From positions 1 to 14,434 of the forward strand of contig CAWHOA010000017.1 in assembly GCA_963830885.1 (NCBI GenBank): a DNA stretch of 14,434 nt, written 5' to 3'. Origin of the DNA: JAIBJN01 sp963830885. GTDB lineage: Bacteria > Actinomycetota > Thermoleophilia > Gaiellales > Gaiellaceae. Of this stretch, positions 1-7,359 are shown one piece after another. The notes below the pieces were generated by a model that did no database searches, was not told the origin of the DNA, and was given only the letters and a program-made list of their open reading frames with translations. The translations under genes and the position numbers were made by a program. How positions within the stretch are numbered: position 1 is the first letter of the stretch; each line of letters starts with the position of its first letter.

Positions 1-1
1 G

Positions 2-858
2 CCGGTCGAGGCGCACGGCGTGGACGCGGCCGTGATGTTCGCGGACATCATGCTCCCGGTCATCGGGATGGGCGTCGACGTCCAGCTGGTGGAGAACGTC
101 GGCCCGGTGATCGACCGGCCGATCGAGTCACTGGAAGACGTTCGCGCTCTCCGCGTGCCGGAGCCCGAGGACGCGGTGCCGTTCGTCCTCGAAGCCGTCC
201 GGATCGTCCGCGAGTCGCTGGCGCCGGACCGGGCGCTCGTCGGCTTCTGCGGCGGGCCGTTCACCGTCGCCGGGTACCTGATCGAGGGCAAGCCGACCCG
301 CGAGTTCGCGAAGACGAAGGCCTGCATGTTCGGCTCGCCCGAGGTCTGGCACGAGCTGATGGAGCGCCTGAGCGAGACCTTCCTCCGCTACGTCCGGGCC
401 AAGGTCGAGGCGGGCGCCGACGCGATCCAGCTCTTCGACAGCTGGGTCGGCGCGCTCACGGTCGAGGACTACGAGGAGTTCGTCGCGCCGTACTCGGAGC
501 GGATTCTCGGCGGGCTCTCGGTGCCGACGATCCACTTCGGGACGGGCACCTCGCACCTGCTCGAGTCGATGGCGGCGGCCGGCGGCGACGTCATCGGCCT
601 CGACTGGCGTATCCCGCTCGGCGAGGGCTGGGAGCGGGTCGGATCGGACCGCGGCGTCCAGGGGAACCTCGATCCCGCGCTGCTCCTCGGGTCCTGGGAC
701 CGCGTGGAGCGTGCGACCGATGGCATCCTCGAGGCGGCCGGCGGGCGTCCCGGGCACATCTTCAATCTCGGCCACGGCGTCCTCCCGAGCACCGATCCGG
801 CGCTGCTGCGCCGCCTCCGCGAGCTCGTGCACGAGCGGACCGCCGCCGTCGCGGCTAG
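2..858 (+). CDS. hemE: Uroporphyrinogen decarboxylase, 5' end missing
   Basis: HemE decarboxylates the four acetate side chains of uroporphyrinogen III to give coproporphyrinogen III, in the cytoplasm. The window opens inside the gene, so roughly the first 60-70 residues are missing. Reading from base 2 gives PVEAHGVDAAVMFADI, which matches the HemE substrate-loop region. Further HemE signatures are GFCGGPFTVAGYLIEG (about 241-288), the FDSW segment near 436, HFGTGTSHLL, GLDWRIPL, GVQGNLDPALLL and the C-terminal NLGHGVLPSTDP. After the usual family end (LRELVHE, about 840) the frame stays open to a TAA at 1073, adding about 75 residues that are only the antisense of the next gene. Restoring one base shortly before 855 ends the protein at TAG 856-858, which fits the family length. 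hemH follows on the same strand with an opposite-strand gene between. Confidence 0.93.
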   Translation, partial: GRGARRGRGRDVRGHHAPGHRDGRRRPAGGERRPGDRPADRVTGRRSRSPRAGARGRGAVRPRSRPDRPRVAGAGPGARRLLRRAVHRRRVPDRGQADPRVREDEGLHVRLARGLARADGAPERDLPPLRPGQGRGGRRRDPALRQLGRRAHGRGLRGVRRAVLGADSRRALGADDPLRDGHLAPARVDGGGRRRRHRPRLAYPARRGLGAGRIGPRRPGEPRSRAAPRVLGPRGACDRWHPRGGRRASRAHLQSRPRRPPEHRSGAAAPPPRARARADRRRRG

Positions 859-1714
859 GGCGGAACAGGGCTCGCAGCCGCTCGAACAACGAACTGGACC
901 ACGTCGAACAGCGTCGACGGGGGCGGGATCGCTCGGCGGAGCGCGCCTGTTCAGTGTCACCATCTCCAGCCCGCGACGTAGGGGCGTGGCTCTGGAGCAG
1001 GTGGGCGCGGCTGTCGGGCATGTAGAAGGTCTCGTCGAACGCGCGGATGCCGACCTCCTGCAGGTAGCGGTCTAAGAGCTCGTGGGGAAAGCGGTCGCGG
1101 ACCGGCGCGCCGAGTAGCGATCCAGGTCCTCGAATGGCTGCGGCTCGCCGCTCACGCTGAAGCGCCACCGGTCGCCGTCCTTCATCGCGCTGATCGCGCG
1201 CTCGAAGTTGAGCCAATCCCGGTCCTGGGCCCATAGAGCTCGAAGATCGATGCCGAGTAGCGCCCCTCCGCCGGAGGCACCGCAACGACACGCAACCGCG
1301 GGTACGAAGGCGCTTCGCGAGGTACGACATCGGCGGGAAGGCGTCAGGCCCCCGAGCGCCGTTGTCGAAGTACGCCGTCCATGGGCCAGCGGTCGGGACG
1401 ATGAGGACCCGTGTGTGCCCAGCGTTCGTCAGGGGCAGCAGCGCCAGGAGAGCATCCTGCAAGCCGCCTTCCACGACCGTGACGTCGAAGACGGGCTCGC
1501 CGGGCGGGAGCCGCTCCCAGGGCGGCTCCACCTCGGGGCCTTCGTAGGCCTCAATGGTGACGCCGTCCACCTCGAGATCCCTGTGATCGAAAAGCTCTGC
1601 TCAGCCTCCTCTTGCCAGACGAGGTAGTCGGAAACGAGCCGCTCGCTGTCGTATCGAGGAACGCGATCTCGACGTGATCGGCCAGAGGCGGTCGTCCAGG
1701 AGCAGGCGCGTCAT
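855..1714 (-). pseudogene. Conserved hypothetical gene broken by seven single-base losses
   Basis: No single frame is open, but minus-strand reading from ATG at 1714 moves through frames that join into one sensible protein of about 288 residues. Segments in order: MTRLLLDDRLWP, DHVEIAFLD (near 1679), YDSERLVSDYLVWQEEAEQSF (near 1653), DHRDLEVDGVTIEAYEGPEV (from 1588), WTAYFDNGARGPDAFPPMSY (about 1395-1340), RVVAVPPAEGRYSASIFELY (near 1295), DRDWLNFERAISAMKDGDRW (from 1224), RDRFPHELLDRYLQEVGIRA (near 1105), then TLFDVVQFVVRAAASPVPP and TAG at 857-855. Every switch is in the same direction and each is repaired by adding one base next to an identical base. I do not recognise the family and assign no function. 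It could be a true pseudogene or an intact gene with base-calling errors. It lies antisense between hemE and hemH and ends in the same CTAG as restored hemE. Confidence 0.72.
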
Positions 1715-1749
1715 GCGGCGATCACGGTCGACCTGTAAGGCTACGGTCG

Positions 1750-2622
1750 GTGAGCGACGCCGTCGTTCTCATGGCGTACGGCTCGCCGTCCTCCCCCGAG
1801 GACATCCGTCCGTACCTCGAGGACATCCGCGAGGGCAGGCCGGTCTCCGACGCGGCCGTCGAGGAGCTGACCGAGCGCTACCGGCGCATCGGCGGCCGCT
1901 CGCCGCTGGACGAGATCACCGAGCGCCAGCGGGCCGCGCTCGAGCGGGAGCTCGGGCTCCCCGTCCACCTCGGGATGAAGCACTGGCGGCCGCGGATCGG
2001 GGAAGCCGCCGATCGGGCCGTCGAAGGGGGCGCAACGCGCGTGGTCGGCCTCGTGCTCGCGCCGCACTACTCCCGGCTCTCGATCGCCGGCTACCGCGAG
2101 CGGCTCGAGGCGGGGCTCGGCGGTCGCGCCGAGCTCGTCTTCGTCGAGAGCTGGCACGACCACGAGCCGTTCCTCGACGTGCTCGCCGATCGGGTGCGCG
2201 GGACGGACGCCCACGTCGTCTTCACGGCCCACTCGCTTCCGGAGCGGATCCTGGCCATGGGCGATCCCTACAAGGACGAGCTGCTGCGGACCTCGGAGCT
2301 CGTCGCCCGGCGGGCCGGTCTGGACGACTGGTCGTTCGCGTTCCAGAGCGAGAGCGCCACCGGGGAGCCCTGGCTCGGCCCTGACATCGTCGACCACCTC
2401 GACGATCTGCACGCGCGCGGCGTCCGCAAGGTGCTCGTCGCCCCGGTCGGCTTCGTCTCCGACCACCTCGAGATCCTCTGGGACATCGACGTCGAAGCAC
2501 GCGAGAGGGCCGCCGAGCTCGACCTCGAACTGGATCGGATCGAGTCCCTGAACGACGATCCCGCATTCATCGGCGCGCTGGCGGCGCTGGTCCGAACCGC
2601 GCTGCTACCGTCGCCGGCGTGA
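1750..2622 (+). CDS. hemH: Ferrochelatase (coproporphyrin or protoporphyrin type)
   Basis: Inserts Fe2+ into a porphyrin in the last steps of heme synthesis. In actinobacteria the enzyme usually works on coproporphyrin III (CpfC); here that is inferred from lineage. The 290 residues are a normal short bacterial length. Motifs: MAYGSP near the start, IGGRSPL (about 47-53), GMKHWRP, the metal-site histidine in FTAHSLPER (H161), TGEPWLGPDI (about 204-213), and GFVSDHLEILWDID with the conserved acidic residue E241. I find no cysteine in the protein, so it cannot carry the [2Fe-2S] cluster known in mycobacterial and animal ferrochelatases. The GTG start at 1750 places the first beta strand (DAVVLMAYG) correctly, with a weak AAGG upstream. 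Its stop overlaps the next gene by 4 bases. The oxidase (cgoX/hemY) and hemQ steps are not in the window. Confidence 0.95.
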   Translation: MSDAVVLMAYGSPSSPEDIRPYLEDIREGRPVSDAAVEELTERYRRIGGRSPLDEITERQRAALERELGLPVHLGMKHWRPRIGEAADRAVEGGATRVVGLVLAPHYSRLSIAGYRERLEAGLGGRAELVFVESWHDHEPFLDVLADRVRGTDAHVVFTAHSLPERILAMGDPYKDELLRTSELVARRAGLDDWSFAFQSESATGEPWLGPDIVDHLDDLHARGVRKVLVAPVGFVSDHLEILWDIDVEARERAAELDLELDRIESLNDDPAFIGALAALVRTALLPSPA

Positions 2623-2894
2623 GCACCCGCAGCTGTCCGGACTGGCCGGATCTCCTCGAGCGGGCTCCGGATCTCCTCTTCAAGCACTACACCGTCGCGG
2701 AGGCACAGCTGCCGGGCGAGGTGCTGTCCAGCCTCGCCGAGGTCTCGCTGGACTCGATCGAGATCTGCTGCGACATCGACAAGCACGTCTTCAACGTGGA
2801 GCACACGGATGCGAAGGTCGCCGACGCCCTACGCGAAAGCCACTGGTACGACCTGCGCGAGTGGACGGCCACCGGCCCGGGCTCAGCGATCTAA
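2619..2894 (+). CDS. Small hypothetical protein coupled to ferrochelatase
   Basis: A 91-residue protein of unknown function. Its GTG start shares GTGA (2619-2622) with the hemH stop, so it is probably translated by re-initiation after hemH. Third codon positions are G or C throughout, as in the neighbouring genes, which supports real coding. It has no signal peptide and no membrane segment. It is mildly acidic, with adjacent cysteines in IEICCDIDKHVF and a C-terminal tryptophan-rich segment (SHWYDLREWTATGPG). The arrangement suggests a heme-linked role, but I recognise no domain and the cysteines alone do not show metal or heme binding. The 3' end overlaps the end of the converging polX-like gene by 12 bases, inside a hairpin. 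Confidence 0.75.
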   Translation: MSTRSCPDWPDLLERAPDLLFKHYTVAEAQLPGEVLSSLAEVSLDSIEICCDIDKHVFNVEHTDAKVADALRESHWYDLREWTATGPGSAI

Positions 2895-2904
2895 CAGCCC
2901 GGGC
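2875..2904. terminator. Perfect hairpin over two converging gene ends
   Basis: Arms GCCCGGGCT (2875-2883) and AGCCCGGGC (2896-2904) are exact reverse complements of 9 bases around a 12-base loop. The loop contains the TAA of the 91-residue gene (2892-2894), and the arm/loop boundary contains the stop of the opposite polX-like gene (2885-2883). A stable GC stem at converging ends fits a bidirectional transcription terminator. The T-rich tail is weak on the plus side (TTCCTC) and absent on the minus side, so it may act without a U-tract or only protect mRNA ends. Confidence 0.55.
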
Positions 2905-4536
2905 TTCCTCGACGCCAGGATCTCCTCCAGCGGCCGCGTGTTGACGACGTCCGCGGCCGTCGCCCAGCCTCGGCGGGCCGTCCCGAGCGCGAGGACGATG
3001 TTTCCGAGCCCACGCGTCGAGTGGGCGTCGGTGGAGACGACGATCGGGATGCCGGCCTCGACCGCCTGACGGACGTGCTCGTCCTTCAGGTCGAGCCGGT
3101 CGGGGAGGCCGTTCGTCTCCAGCGCGGTGCCGGTCTCGAGCGCCACCTGGAAGGCAGTGTCGAGGTCGAGCGCGTTCGGCGGGCGCCGGTCGATCAGCCT
3201 TCCGGTCGGGTGGCTGATGGCCGAAACGGACGGGTGGTACATCGCCTCGACCGTGCGCTTCGTCAGCTCGTCGCGGCTCCCGCGCTGGCCGGCGTGGACG
3301 CTCGCCATCACCCAGTCCAGCTCGGCGAGCACGTCGTCGGGGAGGTCGAGCGTCGCGTCGGCCCGGATGTCGCACTCGATCCCGCGCAGGATCGCGGAAC
3401 GGCGCCAGGCGCTCGTTCGCTGCGGCGATCTCGTCGCCCTGGCGGCGGACCGCGTCCGCGTCGAGGCCCGGCACGACCGAGACGGCCACGGTGTGGTCGC
3501 AGATCGCCAGGTACTCGTAGCCGCGCTCGATCGCGGCCCGGGCCATCTCCTCGACGGTGCCGCGGCCGTCCGACCACGTCGTGTGGCAGTGGAGGTCGCC
3601 GCGGATGTCCGGGAGGTCGACGAGCGGCGGCGGCTCGCCGCGGAACGGCTCTTCCCGGAGCTCCGGCGGGCACCAGGGGATGCCGAGGGCGCCGTAGACC
3701 TCGAGCTCGTCCTCGCCGTCCGGCAGCGGCTCGAGCGCCTCGACGTACGCCGCCGCGCCGGTCGCGCGGATCAGCCCGGCGCCTGCCCGCCCAGGCTCCG
3801 GGACGAGCAGCTCCACGGGAACGCCCTCGACGGTGACGCCGACGGCCCGCCGTTCCTCCCGCTCGACGAGCGCGACGATCTGCGGCAGCTCCTCGAACCG
3901 CCGGATCGCGTCCGCGGGATCCTCCGCCGGCGCGACGACCGCGAGCCGCTCGCAGCGGTCACGGAAGCGGCGTGCGTCGCCGGCGGGCACCGCGCCGAGG
4001 CTCTCGGCGATCTCGTGCGTCAGCGCCAGCGCCCGGTTCAGGAGCAGCGCGTGCGCCGGCGGGCGTGAGAGATCCTGTGCGAGCGCCGCCCGGAGCTTCT
4101 GCTCCGTCTTCGGCCCGATTCCCGGCACCTCCCGCAGCCGCCCTTGCGAGGCTGCCTCGCGCAGCTCGTCGAGCGTGCGGACACCGAGCGCCTGCGAAAT
4201 GTCCATCGAGCGCTTGGCGCTCAGCCCGAGCAGCCGCCCCACGCCGACGAGGTCGGGTGAGACCCGCTCCTCGAGCTCCCTCAGCTCGTGCAGGTCGCCG
4301 GTCTCGACGAGCTCGCGGAGGCGAGTCTCGATGCTGGGGCCGATGCCGCGAACCTCCCGGATCCGGCCGGTGCGGACGAGCTCCGCGACAGGCACCGCGG
4401 AGTCGCGGAGGACGTCCGCGGCACGTCGGTAGGCGCGCACGCTGTAGGAGTTGGCGTCCGCAAGCTCGAGCAGCGTCGCGAAGGCATCGAGCTTCGCCGC
4501 AATCTCCGCATTCTGTGGATCGCGAGGAGCACTCAC
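2883..4536 (-). CDS. polX: PolX-like protein with HhH motifs and PHP domain; one frameshift
   Basis: Family X polymerase/PHP architecture, about 550 residues once one frame break is repaired; bacterial PolX proteins are about 570. The N-terminus carries two helix-hairpin-helix DNA-binding motifs (VRGIGPSIETRL near residue 60, VPGIGPKTEQKL near 140). The palm (about 165-300) lacks the usual GSxRR...GDxD block: the region reads AGDARRFRDRCERLAVVAP. The third aspartate position reads VPVELLVP. The PHP domain starts at DIRGDLHCHTTWSDG (H316, H318), followed by CDH (D347, H348), GIECDI, SVHAG and STDAH, the metal ligands of a 3'-5' exonuclease or phosphoesterase. One extra base near 3393-3396, between LAPFR and ILRGIECDI, shifts the frame. 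The GTG start at 4536 lies 18 bases from the divergent cofC start. A role in DNA repair is inferred from the family. Confidence 0.85.
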
Positions 4537-4554
4537 CTGGGTAGTGTCCCCGCC

Positions 4555-5112
4555 GTGGCGAGCGTCGTCGTCCCCTTCCGCGCTGCCTCGGCAAAGCGGC
4601 GCCTCGAGCTCCCGGAGGCGGAGCGCACCGACGTCGCGCACGCGATGCTCGGCCGGGTTCTCGCCTCCGCCGTGGCCGTCGGCCCGACGATCCTCGTGAC
4701 CGAAGCGGACGCGAGCTGCGCCCGTGCGCTCGCCGCCGAGCACGGAGTCGAGGTCGTGGACGATCCGGGGAAGGGCCAGGGCGAAGCGGTCGCCGCAGCG
4801 CTGGCGGCCGTCGACGAGTGGCCGGTCCTGGTCGTCAACGCCGACGTGCCGGCGGCACAGCCGCGAGACCTGCTCGCGCTTCTCGGCGCCATGCCGCCCG
4901 GCGGGATCGCGATCGCGGAGGCGGAGGACGGGACGACCAACGCGCTGGCTCTCTCGCAGCCCGGCCTCTTTGCGCCGCTCTACGGGCCGGGAAGCGCTGA
5001 TCGGTTCCGCGCCCACGCCGCCTCGCAGGGCGTCGATGCCGTGACGCTCGACGTCCCCGCACTGGCCGACGACGTGGACACGGTCGCGGAGTTCGAACAG
5101 CTTCGGTCGTGA
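4555..5112 (+). CDS. cofC: 2-phospho-L-lactate (or PEP) guanylyltransferase
   Basis: CofC/FbiD uses GTP to activate 2-phospholactate, or phosphoenolpyruvate in mycobacteria, for transfer to Fo in F420 synthesis. The protein has 185 residues, slightly short for the family but complete. Nucleotidyltransferase signatures: VVVPFRAASAKRRL (residues 4-17, lysine 14 in the GTP-binding loop), LVVNADVPAA (D97 in the metal-binding strand), EDGTTNALAL (about 124-132) and YGPGSADRFRAHA. The GTG start at 4555 puts the first beta strand immediately at the N-terminus; no earlier start makes sense. It diverges from the polX-like gene with only 18 bases between starts. Its stop TGA overlaps the cofD GTG (5109-5112), making it the first gene of a tightly coupled F420 operon. 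Which three-carbon substrate it prefers cannot be told from sequence. Confidence 0.9.
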   Translation: MASVVVPFRAASAKRRLELPEAERTDVAHAMLGRVLASAVAVGPTILVTEADASCARALAAEHGVEVVDDPGKGQGEAVAAALAAVDEWPVLVVNADVPAAQPRDLLALLGAMPPGGIAIAEAEDGTTNALALSQPGLFAPLYGPGSADRFRAHAASQGVDAVTLDVPALADDVDTVAEFEQLRS

Positions 5113-6029
5113 ACGTCGTCGTCCTGAGCGGCGGCGTCGGTGGCGCGCGGTTCGTGCGCGGCCTCGTGGACGCGGTGGATCCCTCGGGCGTGACGGTGGT
5201 CGGGAACGTCGGCGACGACCTCGAGGTGCTCGGCCTCCACGTCTCGCCCGACCTCGACTCGATCCTCTACGCGCTCGCCGACCTGAACGACGAGGAACGA
5301 GGCTGGGGGAGAGCCGGTGAGACCTGGAACGCCCTCGAGTCGGTCGCCGACCTCGGCGGTGAGGCGTGGTTCAAGCTCGGCGACCGGGATCTCGGGCTGC
5401 ATCTCGTCCGGACGCAGTGGCTGCGCGAGGGTGAGCCGCTGTCGGCGGTCACCCGCCGGCTGGCCGGCGCGCTGGGCGTCGAGGCGACGATTCTCCCGGC
5501 GACCGACGACCGGCTGCGCACGTTCGTCCAGACCGACGCGGGCGAGCTCTCGTTCCAGGACTGGTTCGTCCGGCGCGGGCACCGGGACGAGGTGACCGGC
5601 GTCCGCTTCGAGGGCGCAGAGACCGCGCGGCCGGCGCCCGGCGTGCTCGAGGCGCTTGACGCAGCGGACCTGATCGTGATCGCACCGAGCAATCCCTTCG
5701 TCTCGATCGGACCGGTCCTCGCCGTCCAGGAGATCCGCGACGCCATCACCAACCGACATGTCCCTTCCGTCGCCGTGAGCCCGCTGATCGCCGGTCGGGC
5801 AGTGAAGGGCCCGGCCGACCGGATGCTGTCCCGGCTCGCAGGCGGCACCACTCCGTTGCAAGTAACAAGTTGTTACAAGGGGCTGATCGACGCCCTGGTC
5901 TACGACGAGGCCGACGGCGAGGTGGAGCTGCCGGTGCGCTCGATCGTGACCCGGACGCTCATGTCGGACGCCGACTCCCGCAGGCGCCTCGCCGAGGCCG
6001 CGCTCGAGGCGGCGGCCGCGCTCAGATGA
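5109..6029 (+). CDS. cofD: 2-phospho-L-lactate transferase (F420-0 synthesis)
   Basis: CofD/FbiA transfers the activated three-carbon phosphate from the CofC product to the deazaflavin Fo, giving F420-0 or its dehydro form. The 306 residues match the family. Motifs: SGGVGGARFVRGL (7-19), VGNVGDDLEVLGL with metal-ligand aspartates near 36-37, SPDLDSILYAL, GLHLVRTQWLREG, ILPATDDRL, SFQDWFVRRG and APSNPFVSIGP (192-202). The GTG start overlaps the cofC stop by 4 bases, and its own stop overlaps the npdG ATG by 4 bases. A short AT-rich stretch with several codons uncommon in this DNA lies at about 5855-5880 and contains an inverted repeat, yet the reading frame continues sensibly through it. The symbol fbiA is used for the same enzyme in mycobacteria. 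Confidence 0.96.
   Translation: MNVVVLSGGVGGARFVRGLVDAVDPSGVTVVGNVGDDLEVLGLHVSPDLDSILYALADLNDEERGWGRAGETWNALESVADLGGEAWFKLGDRDLGLHLVRTQWLREGEPLSAVTRRLAGALGVEATILPATDDRLRTFVQTDAGELSFQDWFVRRGHRDEVTGVRFEGAETARPAPGVLEALDAADLIVIAPSNPFVSIGPVLAVQEIRDAITNRHVPSVAVSPLIAGRAVKGPADRMLSRLAGGTTPLQVTSCYKGLIDALVYDEADGEVELPVRSIVTRTLMSDADSRRRLAEAALEAAAALR
5862..5876. repeat. AT-rich inverted repeat inside cofD
   Basis: GTAACAAGTTGTTAC is a 7-base inverted repeat (GTAACAA / TTGTTAC) around one central G. It lies in the most AT-rich short stretch I see in the F420 block. The repeat is translated as part of cofD (VTSCY). It looks like an operator half-site pair, but no partner copy or bound regulator is visible in the window, so the function is unknown. 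Confidence 0.5.
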
Positions 6030-6646
6030 GGATCGCGATCGTCGGCGGCACGGGAACCTTCGGGCGGGCGCTCGCCGAGCGCATCACGATGCTCGGCGAG
6101 AGCGTCGTGATCGGCTCGCGCGACGCCGCCCGCGCGAGCGAGATCGCCGCAGTGTTGGGCGTCGAGGGCGCGACGAACGAGGAGGCCGTGAAAAACGCCG
6201 ACCTCGTGATCCTGGCGGTCCGCTCCAACGCCGCACTGGAGACCGCCCGGGAGCTCGCACCCGCGATCGGGACCACACCGCTCCTCTCGGTCGCCAGCGC
6301 ACTCGAGTTCACCGACGACGGCATCGCCCCGGGTCAGCACGGGTACTCGCTGGCCGAGGAGATCGAGCGCATCGTCGACGCCCCCATCGCCGCCGGGCTT
6401 CAGTCGCTCGCCGCGGTCCACCTCACCAGCCCGGACCCGCCGGACGAGGACGTCCTCGTCTGCGGCGCCCCCTCCGCCGCCAAGGACCTGACCCTCGAGC
6501 TCGCCGGCCGCCTCGTGAAAGGCCGTGCCATCGACGCCGGCCCGCTCGCGAACGCCCGCGCGCTCGAGGGGATGACCGCGGTGATCCTGAACGTGAACAA
6601 GCGCTACAAGGCGCACGCGGGCATCCGCCTCACCGGGCTCGAGTGA
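6026..6646 (+). CDS. npdG: F420H2:NADP+ oxidoreductase (NADPH-dependent F420 reductase)
   Basis: Transfers hydride between F420 and NADP(H). In actinobacteria the direction is usually reduction of F420 by NADPH to feed F420H2-dependent enzymes. The protein has 206 residues and a Rossmann fold. The N-terminal dinucleotide loop is IVGGTGTFGRALA (5-17), followed by VVIGSRDAARA, where the SR pair fits the NADP 2'-phosphate contact. NADLVILAVRSNAA is the next Rossmann strand. The C-terminus LNVNKRYKAHAGIRLTGL is a hallmark of the Fno/NpdG family. The ATG at 6026 overlaps the cofD stop (ATGA), and the stop overlaps cofE (GTGA). Its place between two biosynthesis genes means cofactor synthesis and reduction are made together. 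Confidence 0.92.
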   Translation: MRIAIVGGTGTFGRALAERITMLGESVVIGSRDAARASEIAAVLGVEGATNEEAVKNADLVILAVRSNAALETARELAPAIGTTPLLSVASALEFTDDGIAPGQHGYSLAEEIERIVDAPIAAGLQSLAAVHLTSPDPPDEDVLVCGAPSAAKDLTLELAGRLVKGRAIDAGPLANARALEGMTAVILNVNKRYKAHAGIRLTGLE

Positions 6647-7359
6647 TCACTGTCCTCCCGCTGGAGGGCATCCCCGAGATCGAGGAGGGAGACGACCTCG
6701 CCGGACTGCTCGCCGAGGCCGCGGGCCAAGCGGGCGGCTTCGAGCCCGGAGACGTGCTCGTGGTGGCCCAGAAGGCCGTCTCCAAGGCAGAGGGGCGAGT
6801 GGTCGCGCTCAGCGACGTCGAGCCCTCGGAGGAAGCCCGCGCGCAGGCAGGAGACGGCGACCCCCGCCATGTCGAGGTGATCCTCCGCGAGACCGCCCGC
6901 GTCGTCCGCAGCCGCCCGCCGCTCGTCATCGCCGAGACGCACCACGGCTTCGTCTGCGCCTCGGCCGGCGTCGACGCCTCGAACGCACCTGGCGCGGACA
7001 CAGTCGTCCTGCTCCCGATCGACCCAGATGCGTCCGCCCGCGCGCTTCACGAACGGCTCGGCGTCGCAGTCATCGTCAGCGACTCCTTCGGCCGCCCGTT
7101 TCGCCACGGGACGACCGACGTCGCGATCGGCGTAGCAGGGCTCCCGCCGCTCCGCGACCTGCGCGGCACGCGCGACCGGTCCGGCTACGAGCTCAAGACG
7201 ACCCAGATCGCCGTCGCCGACGAGATCGCCGGCGCCGCCGAGCTCGTGATGGGCAAGACCGACGGAGTCCCCGCGGCGATCGTCCGGGGGCTCGAGCTCG
7301 AGGGCGACGGAAACGCCAGTGAGCTCGTGATGCCGCCGGACCGAGACCTGTTCAGGTGA
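6643..7359 (+). CDS. cofE: Coenzyme F420-0:L-glutamate ligase, single domain
   Basis: GTP-dependent ligase that adds glutamate residues to F420-0 to build the F420 tail. The 238 residues correspond to the CofE domain alone. Signatures: GDVLVVAQKAVSKAEGRVV (about 36-54), CASAGVDASNAPG (about 105-117), VSDSFGRPFRHGTTDVAIGV (about 145-164, metal and GTP site) and ADEIAGAAELVMGK. Mycobacterial FbiB carries an added C-terminal nitroreductase-like FMN domain that reduces dehydro-F420-0; that domain is missing here because the frame stops at 7359 and the next gene begins at once. GTG start overlaps npdG by 4 bases; stop overlaps the alpha/beta hydrolase by 4 bases. Tail length cannot be predicted from the sequence. 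Confidence 0.95.
   Translation: MITVLPLEGIPEIEEGDDLAGLLAEAAGQAGGFEPGDVLVVAQKAVSKAEGRVVALSDVEPSEEARAQAGDGDPRHVEVILRETARVVRSRPPLVIAETHHGFVCASAGVDASNAPGADTVVLLPIDPDASARALHERLGVAVIVSDSFGRPFRHGTTDVAIGVAGLPPLRDLRGTRDRSGYELKTTQIAVADEIAGAAELVMGKTDGVPAAIVRGLELEGDGNASELVMPPDRDLFR

Noticed and set aside
128..854. Minus-strand frame antisense to hemE
   Set aside because: It is only read-through of the broken 855-1714 gene past its shifted stop; it overlaps strongly conserved hemE coding sequence.
859..1075. C-terminal extension of hemE
   Set aside because: The extra 75 residues are antisense to the broken gene at 855-1714 and lie beyond the family end; a lost base is a better explanation.
3021..4544. 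Several long plus-strand frames across the polX-like gene
   Set aside because: All are arginine/serine/proline-rich shadows; the minus strand carries recognisable HhH and PHP motifs through the same interval.
4537..5016. Minus-strand frame extending upstream of the polX-like start
   Set aside because: The frame is open over cofC, but it is antisense to a clear CofC protein and the PolX-type N-terminus begins after the GTG at 4536.
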